Counted from the first letter of the stretch, positions 46,769 through 56,078 are shown. The stretch is 64,000 bases of DNA from Comamonas antarctica (GCF_013363755.1 NZ_CP054840.1:3690001-3754000); one strand, 5' to 3'. Translations and numbers: made by a program. Notes: generated from the letters alone by a model not told the origin.

Positions 46769-46794
46769 AAAACGCAGCCCTCGGGCTGCGTTTT
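46769..46794. terminator. Bidirectional terminator between fliA and flgN
   Basis: A twelve-base stem AAAACGCAGCCC/GGGCTGCGTTTT with a two-base loop has A-runs and T-runs on both sides. It separates the convergent fliA and flgMN transcripts. Confidence 0.9.
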
Positions 46795-46824
46795 TTCTTT
46801 GGTGCGAATGGGAAAAAATCGGTC

Positions 46825-47196
46825 TCAACTGGCGCTGCGGTAGATGCGTGCCGGTCCCGTGCGAGCCGTGCGGCCGGACAGGGATTCATAGGTGTGCGTG
46901 GCGGCCTGCGCCGGCAGCAGCGTGGCGACCTTGGTGCCGGTCAGGGCGCTGGCGCGCGCGAGTTGCTCGCGCAAGGGGCCGATCTGGCGGCCGACGGCCT
47001 CGATGCGCGCGCGCAGCGCTTCGTCGAGCAACTGGCCGCTGCGGCTGTGCTGCTGGCGCAGCACGGCCAGCGACATGAAAGCGTCGCGCAGGTCAGTGCT
47101 GCGCGCCTCGAGCGCGTTGGCATCGGTGCCGGTCAGCGCGGCCGACAGCGCCAGCAGCGCGTTCTCGGCCTGGGCCAGGGAATCGGTCAGTTGCAT
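46825..47196 (-). CDS. flgN: Flagellar chaperone FlgN
   Basis: A 123-residue helical protein expected to be the export chaperone for the hook junction proteins FlgK and FlgL. It has heptad-rich helices such as LTDSLAQAENALLALSAAL and a C-terminal tail TARTGPARIYRSAS. Sequence conservation in this family is low; position after flgM and size support the call. It is 11 bp downstream of flgM. Confidence 0.85.
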   Translation of the reverse strand: MQLTDSLAQAENALLALSAALTGTDANALEARSTDLRDAFMSLAVLRQQHSRSGQLLDEALRARIEAVGRQIGPLREQLARASALTGTKVATLLPAQAATHTYESLSGRTARTGPARIYRSAS

Positions 47197-47207
47197 GGAG
47201 CCAAGCC

Positions 47208-47534
47208 TCAGGCCGAGCGCGTTGCCATCGAATGCGCGAGGATTTCGCCGGTGTTGGCCAGCAGCTTGTCGGCAATGGCTTCGGCGTTGAAGCTGAAGGT
47301 GCCGTCGGCAATCTTCTTGCGCATGGCCTCGACTTGGTCGGCGTTGAAGTCGGTCTGGGCCCGGCCGGCGGAATCCAGTGCCTTGGCCGAGTTCGAAAAG
47401 GACACGCCAGCGGACGAGGTCGCCACCTGGGCGCCCTTGGCGGCTTCTTCAGCGGCGGGACCACTGGTCTTGGCCTGCTTGGCGGCCGATGCCAGGGCGG
47501 CAGCGGTCAGCTCCGGTTTTTGTCCAACTTTCAT
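47208..47534 (-). CDS. flgM: Anti-sigma28 factor FlgM
   Basis: FlgM binds FliA until it is exported after hook completion. The 108-residue protein has an unstructured, Ala/Ser-rich N-terminus and the sigma-binding C-terminal half with FNADQVEAMRKKIADGTFSF and AIADKLLANTGEIL. A sigma28 promoter precedes it, so FlgM is fed back by its own target. It is followed by flgN. Confidence 0.95.
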   Translation of the reverse strand: MKVGQKPELTAAALASAAKQAKTSGPAAEEAAKGAQVATSSAGVSFSNSAKALDSAGRAQTDFNADQVEAMRKKIADGTFSFNAEAIADKLLANTGEILAHSMATRSA

Positions 47535-47577
47535 TTATTTCTCCACGGCCCCATTCGCCTGAGGCTCAGTAACACTG

Positions 47578-47604
47578 GTTTCGACACCGGCGCAAAAAAC
47601 TTTA
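47578..47604 (-). promoter_or_regulatory. Sigma28 promoter for flgM-flgN
   Basis: The minus strand reads TAAAGTTT, 11 bases, GTCGAAAC. The -35 matches the enterobacterial FliA consensus exactly, while the -10 is weaker. It lies about 45 bp upstream of the flgM start. Confidence 0.75.
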
Positions 47605-47627
47605 GTCATTTATTCGGGCGGCCGTGG

Positions 47628-48377
47628 CTACTTCACTTCCACCACCCCTTGCGCATTGACGACGCCGGAAACCAGCCGGCCATTATCCATGCGCACGCGG
47701 ATATTTGCACCCTCGGCGCCGGCCGCCATGGCGCGGCCCGAGGAAATGATGGTGAAGCCGCCGCCCGTGACCGCGACCTTGACCTGCGCGCCCAGCGCGA
47801 ACAGCTGCGGCGCGCGCAGCATGTTCTGGCGCAGCGCCTGGCCGGCCTGCAGATGGCGCGCCGCTTCCTGGCCGACCCAGTCGGGCTGGCTTGCCACCAC
47901 GGGCGAATCGTTCTCGGCCCAGTCGACCTCGGCCACCGACGCATCGCCGGCGCTCAGCGCGTCGCCCATGCGCACGTTGTTGTTCAGCACCCACGCCGGG
48001 CCGAAAGCCTGCACGGTGACCGGGAGATAGACATTCCAGGGCTTGCCGCCCTGCACGCAGCGCAGGCCGATGCGGGTGCGGCCCCACAGGCGTGTGCCTG
48101 GCGGCAGGTAAGGCTCGACCTTGGCGCAGGCCGCGAGCTGCAGGCGCGCATCGAGCTTGCCCACCTGCACCTGCAGACGCAGCGGCATGCCGGCCGGCGC
48201 GTCGCCCTGCAGCGCGGCATCGGCCCAGCGCTGCGACAGCGCCTCGAGGTCGGCATTGGTCTGAGCCTGCGCGCCACCGAACCACAGGCCCACGCCGGCC
48301 AGCACGGCGCCTGCCAGGCCGCGCAGGCGCGGGGCGGCGGGAACGGGTGCGGCCAGGATCCGGGGGCTGGATGTCAA
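47628..48377 (-). CDS. flgA: P-ring assembly chaperone FlgA
   Basis: FlgA is a periplasmic chaperone for P-ring assembly by FlgI. The start is a TTG at 48377, supported by GAGGAG six bases upstream; the frame stays open for a long way upstream by chance. The 249-residue precursor has a Sec signal sequence (about residues 15-37, ending GGAQAQ), and the SAF-type C-terminal domain with LRQNMLRAPQLFALGAQVKV and the end GVVNAQGVVEVK. It is divergent from flgB. Confidence 0.93.
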   Translation of the reverse strand: MTSSPRILAAPVPAAPRLRGLAGAVLAGVGLWFGGAQAQTNADLEALSQRWADAALQGDAPAGMPLRLQVQVGKLDARLQLAACAKVEPYLPPGTRLWGRTRIGLRCVQGGKPWNVYLPVTVQAFGPAWVLNNNVRMGDALSAGDASVAEVDWAENDSPVVASQPDWVGQEAARHLQAGQALRQNMLRAPQLFALGAQVKVAVTGGGFTIISSGRAMAAGAEGANIRVRMDNGRLVSGVVNAQGVVEVK

Positions 48378-48611
48378 GTGAAACTCCTCATTCGGGGCAT
48401 GCCGGCCGGCGGCGCACAGCGCGCGGCCGCCAGCATGGCCTGGTCCAGACTGTAGTGCCATCGGGCTGGCGGCAAAGCACGAAACTGCGCAGCAATCCAC
48501 GCTTTCTTCACGCTTTAGGAAAACCGGGCGATTTCCATAATCAGGGCCTGTCGCGGTGCGTCCTGCACCGTGTCCCCAGTTATCTCCCGAAGCCACAAGC
48601 GCGAGGCCCAC
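48378..48611. promoter_or_regulatory. Divergent flgA/flgB control region
   Basis: This 234-bp gap must drive flgA leftward and the flgB-L operon rightward. A CATAAT box near 48536 could be a -10 for flgB, with no good -35. No sigma28 site is seen, in line with early, FlhDC-type control known for this operon in relatives. Confidence 0.4.
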
Positions 48612-49022
48612 ATGCTCGACAAAATGACCAGCCGCCTGGATTTCCATAGCAACGCCCTGCTGCTGCGCGCCGAACGCCAGCGCCTGCTGGCAAGCAACAT
48701 TGCCAATGCGGACACCCCGGGCTATGTGGCACGCGACCTCAATTTCTCGCAGGCGCTGCGCGCCGCGACCGAAGGCAAGAGCCCGCTGGCCGGCACCGGC
48801 GTGACCCAGGCCGGCCACATCCCGCTGCCCGCGGCGCAGACCAGCCACAGCACCGTGAGCCTGGGCTACTCGGTGCAGTCCCAGCCCAGCCTCGACAACA
48901 ACACCGTCGACCTCGACCGCGAACGCGCCAACTTCGTCGACAACTCCGTGCGCTACGAAGCCACGCTGCGCTTCATCAACGGCCAGGCCAAGGGAATGCT
49001 CAGCGCCATCCAGGGCCAGTAA
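48612..49022 (+). CDS. flgB: Flagellar rod protein FlgB
   Basis: A proximal rod protein. The ATG at 48612 gives 136 residues (MLDKMTSRLDFHSNALLLRA). The rod signature LLASNIANADTPGYVARDLNF and the C-terminal helix VRYEATLRFINGQAKGMLSA are clear. A GAGG ribosome site lies just upstream. First gene of the flgB-L operon. Confidence 0.96.
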   Translation: MLDKMTSRLDFHSNALLLRAERQRLLASNIANADTPGYVARDLNFSQALRAATEGKSPLAGTGVTQAGHIPLPAAQTSHSTVSLGYSVQSQPSLDNNTVDLDRERANFVDNSVRYEATLRFINGQAKGMLSAIQGQ

Positions 49023-49052
49023 GCACCCGCACCGCATCACAAAGGCAGCCCC

Positions 49053-49457
49053 ATGTCCATGTTTTCCATCTTCAGCGTCTCCGGCAGCGCCGTGAGCGCG
49101 CAATCGCAGCGCCTCAACGTGGTCGCCAGCAACCTGGCCAACGTCGATGCCGTGGCCGGGCCCGACGGCCAGGCCTACAAGGCGCGCCAGGTCGTGTTCC
49201 AGACCACGCCGCTGGGCGCCGAAGCGGCGTCGGGCGTGCGCGTCAGCGCGATCAACGAGAACCAGACGCCGGGCCGCAAGGTGCTGGACCCGAACCACCC
49301 GCTGGCCGACGAGCAGGGCTATGTGACCCACTCCAACGTCAATGCCGTGGACGAGATGGTCAACATGATCTCGGCCTCGCGCTCCTACCAGAACAACGTC
49401 GAAGTCATGAACACCGCGAAGTCGCTGCTGCTCAAGACCTTGCAGATGGGCCAGTAA
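49053..49457 (+). CDS. flgC: Flagellar rod protein FlgC
   Basis: A proximal rod protein of 134 residues. Conserved segments are SGSAVSAQSQRLNVVASNLA near the N-terminus and VDEMVNMISASRSYQNNVEV near the C-terminus, the two helices that pack in the rod. It is 30 bp after flgB and 3 bp before flgD. Confidence 0.97.
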   Translation: MSMFSIFSVSGSAVSAQSQRLNVVASNLANVDAVAGPDGQAYKARQVVFQTTPLGAEAASGVRVSAINENQTPGRKVLDPNHPLADEQGYVTHSNVNAVDEMVNMISASRSYQNNVEVMNTAKSLLLKTLQMGQ

Positions 49458-49460
49458 GCC

Positions 49461-50117
49461 ATGCTCACCACCAACGTCACCTCCACCAGCGCCACCGCCA
49501 ACGGCGCCACGAACTCGGCATCGTCCACCGATCCCGCGGCCGCGCAAGACCGTTTCCTGAAGCTGCTGGTCGCCCAGCTGAACAACCAGGATCCGATGAA
49601 TCCCATGGACAACGCCGAGATGACCACGCAGATGGCGCAGATCAACACCGTGGTCGGCATCAACGAGCTCAACAGCACCATGGCCGCGATGTCCTCGCAG
49701 TTCACCGCCATGCAGGTGCTGCAAGGCACGTCGATGATCGGCCGCACCGTGCTGTCCGAAGGCAACACCCTGGGCACGCCGGTCGACAAGATCAGCACCG
49801 CGGCCTTCGACCTGAGCGGCACCGCCGCCGACGTCAAGGTCAACATCAAGACCGCCGCGGGCACCGTGGTCGATACCGTGACCCTGGGCTCGCTCGATGC
49901 CGGCCGGCACTACTTTGCCTGGGACAGCAGCAAGTACACGGGCGATGTCAGCGGCCTGCGCTTCGAGGTCGCATCGACGAACGGCACGGCCAAGGTCGCC
50001 AACACGCCGCTGTCGCCGAGCCTGGTCGTGGCCACCACCACCACCGACGGCGCGCTGACGCTGGAACTCGAAAACGGCGAGAGCCTGGCCTACAACAAGG
50101 TCAAGGCCGTCTTCTAA
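49461..50117 (+). CDS. flgD: Hook cap and scaffold protein FlgD
   Basis: FlgD caps the growing hook. The 218-residue protein has the N-terminal signature DRFLKLLVAQLNNQDPMNPM and a C-terminal pair of beta domains with the Tudor-like and FnIII-like folds typical of the family, seen in VDTVTLGSLDAGRHYFAWD. It lies between flgC and flgE. Confidence 0.95.
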   Translation: MLTTNVTSTSATANGATNSASSTDPAAAQDRFLKLLVAQLNNQDPMNPMDNAEMTTQMAQINTVVGINELNSTMAAMSSQFTAMQVLQGTSMIGRTVLSEGNTLGTPVDKISTAAFDLSGTAADVKVNIKTAAGTVVDTVTLGSLDAGRHYFAWDSSKYTGDVSGLRFEVASTNGTAKVANTPLSPSLVVATTTTDGALTLELENGESLAYNKVKAVF

Positions 50118-50150
50118 GCCCGCCGGGCACCCACCGAACAGGAGCACACC

Positions 50151-51401
50151 ATGTCATTCCAACAAGGACTTTCGGGCCTCAACGCGGCGAGCAAGAACCT
50201 CGACGTGATCGGCCACAACGTTGCCAACTCGAGCACGACCGGCTTCAAGTCGTCGCGCACCGACTTCGCCGAGGCCATCGCCAGCGCGATCGTCACCTCG
50301 ACCGGCGCGAACTCGGGCATCGGCGTGAACATCGCCGCGGTCTCGCAGCAGTTCACCCAGGGCGCGATCAACTCCACCGGCAACAGCCTGGACCTGGCGG
50401 TCAACGGCGACGGCTTCTTCCGCGTGAGCCTGCCCGACGGCACGCAGGCCTATACCCGCTCGGGCAACTTCCAGCTCGACAAGGCCGGCAACATGATCAC
50501 GACCGATGGCGCGAGCGTCATGGGTTACGCCATCGACCCTGCCACGGGCCTCACCAACAGCACGACCGTGCAGGCGCTCAAGTTCCCCACCGGCCAGCCG
50601 ATTCCCGCCAAGCAGACCACGCAGGTCACGGCGCTGCTGAACCTGGATGCGCGCGCGACCAACGCCGCCGGCGATGCCACGGCCACGCCGCCCGTGGCCG
50701 CCACGCCGCGCGCCACCTACGGCACCTCGCTCGAGGTCTATGACAGCCAGGGCCTGGCCACGCCGGTCACGATGTACTTCGAGAAGGGCGCGGGCAATAC
50801 CTGGAACGTCTACAACTCGCTCGATGCGAACGCGCCCTCCATCGGCCAGCTGGTGTTCGACGGCAGCGGCACGCTGGTCTCGGGCAGCCCGATCAACATG
50901 ACGATCGCCGCCGCAGACCTGGCCAACCCGAATGCCACGGGCGCCAATCCCGTGGGCGACCTGGCCCTGACGCTGGACCTGAGCGGCGTGACGCAGTTCG
51001 GCAGCGACTTCGCGGTCTCCAAGCTCAACCACAACGGCTATGCCGCGGGCGAGCTGACCGGCATCTCCATCGGCAACGACGGCACCATCATGGCCAACTA
51101 CTCGAACGGCGTGACGCGCGCCGAGAGCCAGTTGGCCCTGGCCAAGTTCAGCAACGTCCAGGGCCTGTCGGCCGTGGGCGGCAACAACTGGGTCGCGACC
51201 TCCGAATCGGGCCCGCCGGTGTTCGGCACCGCCAAGAGCGGCAGCTTCGGCTCGCTGGTGTCGGGTGCGCTCGAGAGCTCCAACGTCGACCTCACGGCCG
51301 AGCTGGTCAACATGATGACCGCCCAGCGCGCCTACCAGGCCAATGCCCAGACCATCAAGACGCAAGACCAGGTGTTCTCGACCCTGGTGAACCTGCGCTG
51401 A
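50151..51401 (+). CDS. flgE: Flagellar hook protein FlgE
   Basis: The hook subunit, 416 residues. It has the N-terminal SGLNAASKNLDVIGHNVANS, the flagellar hook motif GDGFFRVSLPDGTQAYTRSG, a large variable centre and the C-terminal helix ELVNMMTAQRAYQANAQTIK. An AGGAG ribosome site precedes the ATG. Confidence 0.97.
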   Translation: MSFQQGLSGLNAASKNLDVIGHNVANSSTTGFKSSRTDFAEAIASAIVTSTGANSGIGVNIAAVSQQFTQGAINSTGNSLDLAVNGDGFFRVSLPDGTQAYTRSGNFQLDKAGNMITTDGASVMGYAIDPATGLTNSTTVQALKFPTGQPIPAKQTTQVTALLNLDARATNAAGDATATPPVAATPRATYGTSLEVYDSQGLATPVTMYFEKGAGNTWNVYNSLDANAPSIGQLVFDGSGTLVSGSPINMTIAAADLANPNATGANPVGDLALTLDLSGVTQFGSDFAVSKLNHNGYAAGELTGISIGNDGTIMANYSNGVTRAESQLALAKFSNVQGLSAVGGNNWVATSESGPPVFGTAKSGSFGSLVSGALESSNVDLTAELVNMMTAQRAYQANAQTIKTQDQVFSTLVNLR

Positions 51402-51429
51402 GCCCACCGACTAGCCAAGGAACCGCGCC

Positions 51430-52170
51430 ATGGACCGCATCATCTACACCGCCATGACCGGCGCCAACGCCGCCGCGCAGCGGCAGTCGGTGCTGTCCAA
51501 CAACCTGGCGAACGCCGGCACCAACGGCTTCCGCGCCGAGATGTCGACCTTCCGCTCCGTGCCCGTGCAGGGCAGCGGCTCGTCGACCCGCGTGTTCGCG
51601 CTCGAAGCCACCTCGGGCCACCTCGAGACCGCGGGCCCGGCCCAGCGCACCGGCCGCGCGCTCGACGCGATGGCCATGGGCAATGCCTGGTTCGGCGTGC
51701 AGGGCCTGGACGGCCTTGAAGCCTATACGCGCAGTGGCGCGTTCGAGGTCTCGCCCGAAGGCGCGCTGCTGACCAGCGGCGGCCTGCCCGTGCTGTCCGA
51801 CGGCGGCGCGCCGCTCGAAGTGCCGCAAGGCGCCGAAGTCTCGCTGGCCGCCGACGGCACCGTGACCGCCAAGCTCGCCGGCCAGCCGCCGCTGATCGCG
51901 GGCCGCGTCAAGCTGGCCACGCCCGACGCCGAGAACCCGGTCAAGCGCGGCAACGACGGCCTGTTTCGCGGCGCCAACGGCGACCCGCTGCCCCAGGACC
52001 CGAATGCGCGCCTGCTCTCGGGCTCGATCGAGGGCTCGAACGTCAACGCCGTCGAAAGCATGGTGGGAATGATTGCCGCCTCGCGCCAGTTCGAGACCCA
52101 GATGCGCCTGATGCAGACGGCCGAAACCAACGATAAAACCGCCGCGCAGCTGCTCAGCATGAACGGATAA
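51430..52170 (+). CDS. flgF: Flagellar rod protein FlgF
   Basis: A proximal rod protein of 246 residues. Family features are [20 protein letters not shown] at the start, [20 protein letters not shown] in the middle, and the C-terminal helix [20 protein letters not shown]. It is 10 bp before flgG and is shorter than FlgG, as usual. Confidence 0.96.
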   Translation: MDRIIYTAMTGANAAAQRQSVLSNNLANAGTNGFRAEMSTFRSVPVQGSGSSTRVFALEATSGHLETAGPAQRTGRALDAMAMGNAWFGVQGLDGLEAYTRSGAFEVSPEGALLTSGGLPVLSDGGAPLEVPQGAEVSLAADGTVTAKLAGQPPLIAGRVKLATPDAENPVKRGNDGLFRGANGDPLPQDPNARLLSGSIEGSNVNAVESMVGMIAASRQFETQMRLMQTAETNDKTAAQLLSMNG

Positions 52171-52180
52171 GGACCTTGCC

Positions 52181-52963
52181 ATGATCAATTCGCTTTTCAT
52201 TTCCAAGACCGGCATGGAAGCCCAGCAGACCCAGCTGGACGTCATCTCGCACAACCTGGCCAACGTCTCGACCACGGGCTACAAGCGCGCCAATGCGGTT
52301 TTCGAAGACCTGATCTACCAGAACCTGCGCCAGGTCGGTGCCCAGACCACCGAGGAAAACCAGCTGCCCACGGGCCTGCACCTGGGCCTGGGCGTGCGCG
52401 CCGCGGCGACCAGCCGCAACTTCCTGCAGGGCAGCCTGCAGCAATCGAACAACGCCCTGGACGTGGCCATCAACGGCAACGGCTTCTTCGAAGTCACGCA
52501 GCCCGACGGCACCACGGCCTATACGCGCGACGGCTCGTTCCAGGTCAACGCCCAGGGCCAGCTGGTGACCTCCAGCGGCCTGCCCGTGGGCGGCGGCATC
52601 ACCATTCCCACGGGCGCGACCAGCGTCAGCATCAGCGCCGACGGCGTGGTGAGCGCGGTCATGCCCGGCGCGGCCACGCCCCAGCAGGTCGGCAACCTGC
52701 CGATGTCGTCCTTCATCAACCCGGCCGGCCTCGAGCCGCGCGGGCAGAACCTCTACATCGAGACCGCGGCCTCGGGCCAGCCCCAGCAGGGCACGCCCGG
52801 CACCAACGGCCTGGGCACGATCCAGCAAGGCTACCTCGAAGCCTCGAACGTCAACGTGGTGCAGGAGCTGGTGACCATGATCCAGACCCAGCGCGCCTAT
52901 GAGATGAATTCCAAGGCGATCCAGACTTCGGACCAGATGCTGGCGAAACTGGCGCAGTTGTAA
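52181..52963 (+). CDS. flgG: Flagellar distal rod protein FlgG
   Basis: The distal rod subunit, 260 residues, the exact usual size. It has [20 protein letters not shown], the rod-specific [20 protein letters not shown], the [20 protein letters not shown] hook motif and the C-terminal helix [20 protein letters not shown]. Confidence 0.97.
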   Translation: MINSLFISKTGMEAQQTQLDVISHNLANVSTTGYKRANAVFEDLIYQNLRQVGAQTTEENQLPTGLHLGLGVRAAATSRNFLQGSLQQSNNALDVAINGNGFFEVTQPDGTTAYTRDGSFQVNAQGQLVTSSGLPVGGGITIPTGATSVSISADGVVSAVMPGAATPQQVGNLPMSSFINPAGLEPRGQNLYIETAASGQPQQGTPGTNGLGTIQQGYLEASNVNVVQELVTMIQTQRAYEMNSKAIQTSDQMLAKLAQL

Positions 52964-53010
52964 GCAAAGCCTGCCTGAGACTTCCAGGCAAGAACATGAG
53001 GGCTGGCCCG

Positions 53011-53078
53011 TCACCCTTCGACAAGCTCAGGGCGAACGGCTTGGACCCGCTCACCCTGAGCTTGTCGAAGGGTGTGGA
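53011..53078. repeat. Inverted pair of TTCGAC-type repeats between flgG and flgH
   Basis: A perfect 21-bp inverted repeat: 53012-53032 (CACCCTTCGACAAGCTCAGG plus G) pairs with 53054-53074, with a 21-base loop. In RNA it would form a long hairpin inside the flgB-L transcript, 49 bp after the flgG stop and before flgH. There is no T-run, so it is probably not a terminator. Confidence 0.85.
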
Positions 53079-53127
53079 TGCCCCCAAACCCCGTGCGCGG
53101 ATGCGCACCCTCCCAGGAACCCCCGCC

Positions 53128-53844
53128 ATGACCCATCTTCCCCCCCTTCTCTCCCGCCTTGGCCTCGGCGGCGTCACGCTTGCCACGCTGATTCTCAGCG
53201 GCTGCGCGACGCTGAACCCGCCGCCGCCGGTCGACATCCTGCCGACGGCGCCGCTGCCCATGCCCGCACCTGCGGCAATGGCGCCGGCCGCGCCCACGGG
53301 CGGGCTGTTCCAGGCGGCGCGCTACCGCCCGATGTTCGAGGACCAGCGCGCGCGCCTGGTCGGCGACATGGTCACGGTGATGATCGTCGAGCGCGTCACG
53401 GCGACGCAAAGCTCCTCGTCGAGCATCGACCGCGAGAACGAACTCAATGCCGGCCTCACCGCGCTGCCGATCTTCAAGGCCGCCAACGCCGCGAACATCA
53501 TCGGCCGCTCGAACATCGGCTTCGGCAGCGACACCGGGTTCTCGGGCAAGGGCCAGACCGCCAACAGCAACACCTTCACCGGCTCGATCACCACCACCGT
53601 GGCGGAAGTGCTGCCCAACGGCCACCTGGTGGTCACGGGCGAAAAGCAGATCGGCGTGAACCACAACGTCGATGTGCTGCGCTTTTCGGGCACCGTCGAT
53701 CCGCGCAACCTGCAGCCCGGCAGCGTTGTGAGCTCGACCCAGGTGGCCAACGTGCGCGTCGAGTCGCGCGGCCGTGGCCAGCAGGCCGAAGCCCAGTCAA
53801 TTGGATGGTTGTCACGCTTCTTTTTGAACGTTATGCCGTTCTGA
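53128..53844 (+). CDS. flgH: Flagellar L-ring lipoprotein FlgH
   Basis: FlgH forms the L ring in the outer membrane. The ATG at 53128 follows AGGAA and gives a 238-residue precursor with a lipoprotein signal ending LILSGCATL, where the cysteine would be lipidated. The C-terminal domain has ARLVGDMVTVMIVERVTATQ, LPNGHLVVTGEKQI and DVLRFSGTVDPRNL, typical of FlgH. The frame is open upstream through the repeat region but with no lipoprotein start. Confidence 0.95.
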   Translation: MTHLPPLLSRLGLGGVTLATLILSGCATLNPPPPVDILPTAPLPMPAPAAMAPAAPTGGLFQAARYRPMFEDQRARLVGDMVTVMIVERVTATQSSSSSIDRENELNAGLTALPIFKAANAANIIGRSNIGFGSDTGFSGKGQTANSNTFTGSITTTVAEVLPNGHLVVTGEKQIGVNHNVDVLRFSGTVDPRNLQPGSVVSSTQVANVRVESRGRGQQAEAQSIGWLSRFFLNVMPF

Positions 53845-53865
53845 TTTTCCCGAGAATGGACAGCT

Positions 53866-55011
53866 ATGAAAGCACTGTCCACGCTCCTCAAATTGCGCCC
53901 TGCCCACCTTGCGTTCTGGGCGCTCGCCACGGGCGCGGCCGTGCTGGCACTGCCAGCGCAGGCCGCGCGTATCAAGGAAGTTGCCGCCGTCCAGGGCGTG
54001 CGCAGCAACCAGCTCACTGGCTACGGCCTGATCGTCGGCCTCGATGGCACGGGCGACCAGACCACGCAGATGCCCTATACCAAGCAGGCACTGGCCAACT
54101 ACCTGCAGCAGATGGGCATCGCCCTGCCCGCGACCGGCAATGCGGCCCAGCTGCAACTCAAGAACGTGGCCGCGGTGATCATCACCGCCGAGCTGCCGGC
54201 GTTCGCCCAGCCCGGGCAGATGATCGACGTCAATGTCTCCTCGATGGGCAACGCCAAGTCGCTCAAGGGCGGCACGCTGGTGACCACGCCGCTGCGTGGC
54301 GCCGACGGCGAGATCTACGCGCTGGCCCAGGGCAACATCGTGGTCGGCGGCGCGGGAGCCTCGCAAGGCGGCTCCAAGGTCCAGATCAACCACCTGAGCG
54401 CGGGGCGCATTCCCCAGGGCGCGCAGGTCGAGCGCGCGGTGCCAACGCCGCTGCACGAAGGCCAGACCATCCAGCTGAGCCTCAATGCCACCGATTTCCA
54501 GACCGCCGACAAGGTCGTTCAGTCGATCAACCGCAACCTTGGCCAGGGCACGGCGACCGCGCTTGACGGCCGCACCGTGCAGGTCAATGCGCCCAGCAAC
54601 CCGGGCGCGCGCGTGCGCTTCATCGCCCAGCTCGAGGAGTTGCAGATCGAGAAATCGACGCCCGCGGCCAAGGTCGTGATCAACGCCCGCACCGGCTCCA
54701 TCGTGCTCAACCAGGCGGTGACGCTGGGCAACTGCGCGATCGCGCACGGCAACCTGTCGATCACCATCAGCTCGACGCCGGTGATCAGCCAGCCCGCGCC
54801 GCTGTCGCAGGGCCAGACCGTGGTCGCCGAGCGCACCAGCATCCAGGTGCGCCAGGAACCGGGCAACGTGATCCAGGTGCCCTCCTCGCCGCAGCTCACC
54901 GACGTGGTGCGCGCACTCAACTCCCTGGGCGCGACGCCGCAGGACCTGCTGGCCATCCTGCAGGCCATAAAGGCCGCGGGCGCCCTCAATGCCGAACTGG
55001 AGGTGATATGA
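53866..55011 (+). CDS. flgI: Flagellar P-ring protein FlgI
   Basis: FlgI forms the P ring around the rod in the periplasm. A 381-residue precursor with a Sec signal sequence cleaved after PAQA, then RIKEVAAVQGVRSNQLTGYG and GLIVGLDGTGDQT. The C-terminal part has LLAILQAIKAAGALNAELEV, as in the family. It overlaps flgJ by four bases. Confidence 0.97.
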   Translation: MKALSTLLKLRPAHLAFWALATGAAVLALPAQAARIKEVAAVQGVRSNQLTGYGLIVGLDGTGDQTTQMPYTKQALANYLQQMGIALPATGNAAQLQLKNVAAVIITAELPAFAQPGQMIDVNVSSMGNAKSLKGGTLVTTPLRGADGEIYALAQGNIVVGGAGASQGGSKVQINHLSAGRIPQGAQVERAVPTPLHEGQTIQLSLNATDFQTADKVVQSINRNLGQGTATALDGRTVQVNAPSNPGARVRFIAQLEELQIEKSTPAAKVVINARTGSIVLNQAVTLGNCAIAHGNLSITISSTPVISQPAPLSQGQTVVAERTSIQVRQEPGNVIQVPSSPQLTDVVRALNSLGATPQDLLAILQAIKAAGALNAELEVI

Positions 55012-55958
55012 GCATGTCGCTCAACTCCACCGTGTCCATGGGCACGTCCAACGCGCTCGCGGTCGACGCGCGCGCGCTCAATTCGCTCAAGTTCCAGGCC
55101 GGGCAGAACAATCCCGAGGCCGTGCGCGAGACCGCCAAGCAGCTCGAGTCGCTGTTCATGCGCGAAATGATCAAGAGCATGCGCGAGGCCACCATGAAGT
55201 CGGGCCTGCTCGACGGTGCGCAGGGCGACCTGGGCGCCGACCTGCTCGATCAGCAGCTGTCGGTGACCATGTCGGGCCAGCCCGGCGGACTGGCCGATGC
55301 GATCGCGCGCCAGCTGTCCAAGGCCATGGGCGGTGTCGCCGATGGCGATGACGCCGGCGACGACGCCATGCCCTCGACGCTGAGCTTCGCCGGCCGCACC
55401 GGCGGCTATGCGCGCTACGGCGGCTTTGCCGCCAAGGGCGGCGTGGGCCGCACCGAGGCCTACTCGGCCAATGCCCCCTCGCCCCAGGGCCTCGACAATT
55501 TCGTGCGCTCGCATGCGCAGGCCGCCGAGCGCGTGGCCCAGGCCAGCGGCATTCCCGCGGCCTACATGCTGGGCCAGGCCGGCCATGAGACCGGCTGGGG
55601 CAAGAGCGAGATCCGCAACGCCGACGGCAGCAACTCGTTCAACCTGTTCGGCATCAAGGCCGGCAAGGGCTGGACCGGCAAGGTCGCCGAGATCACCACC
55701 ACCGAATACATCGACGGCGCGCCGCGCAAGGTCACGGCCAAGTTCCGCGCCTACAACTCCTTCGAGGAATCGTTTCGCGACTACGCCCAGCTGATCAACG
55801 GCAACCCGCGCTACGAGAAGGCGCGCGCCAGCACCGGCTCGGCGCTGGCCTATGCCAGCGAGCTGCAGAAGGCCGGCTACGCCACCGATCCGCAATACGC
55901 CAACAAGCTCAACCGCGCCATCCAGAGCACCCAGCGCGTCCAGAATACCCAAGCATAA
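55008..55958 (+). CDS. flgJ: Rod cap and peptidoglycan hydrolase FlgJ
   Basis: A two-domain FlgJ of 316 residues. The N-terminal rod-cap domain has ETAKQLESLFMREMIKSMRE. The C-terminal glucosaminidase domain (about residues 160-310) carries YMLGQAGHETGWGKSEIRN with the catalytic glutamate, and NLFGIKAGKGWTGK. It opens a hole in the cell wall for the rod. It overlaps flgI and is followed by a structured repeat. Confidence 0.96.
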   Translation: MSMSLNSTVSMGTSNALAVDARALNSLKFQAGQNNPEAVRETAKQLESLFMREMIKSMREATMKSGLLDGAQGDLGADLLDQQLSVTMSGQPGGLADAIARQLSKAMGGVADGDDAGDDAMPSTLSFAGRTGGYARYGGFAAKGGVGRTEAYSANAPSPQGLDNFVRSHAQAAERVAQASGIPAAYMLGQAGHETGWGKSEIRNADGSNSFNLFGIKAGKGWTGKVAEITTTEYIDGAPRKVTAKFRAYNSFEESFRDYAQLINGNPRYEKARASTGSALAYASELQKAGYATDPQYANKLNRAIQSTQRVQNTQA

Positions 55959-55960
55959 AC

Positions 55961-56078
55961 ATGAAGCACCCCCTGAGCGTCTTCGACGCTTCCCCCTCTC
56001 ATCCTTCGGTGGAGGGGGACGACAGCCTCGGTGCGGGGCGGCCCTTCCTCGCTGTCTCCCTGCTGATGCACGCCAGTT
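55961..56078. repeat. 118-bp structured intergenic repeat, copy 2
   Basis: The second copy of the element at 46572-46689, in the same orientation, just after flgJ. The first hairpin is AGCGTC/GACGCT with the same TTC loop, so three base pairs changed on both sides against copy 1. The central stem CCCCCTC/GAGGGGG is unchanged. The third stem is weaker, with one mismatch and one G-U pair. Confidence 0.85.

Noticed and set aside
47628..50147. One 839-codon minus-strand frame covering flgA and the opposite of flgB-D
   Set aside because: Only the last 249 codons are FlgA, with a TTG start and good ribosome site. The rest is antisense to flgB, flgC and flgD.
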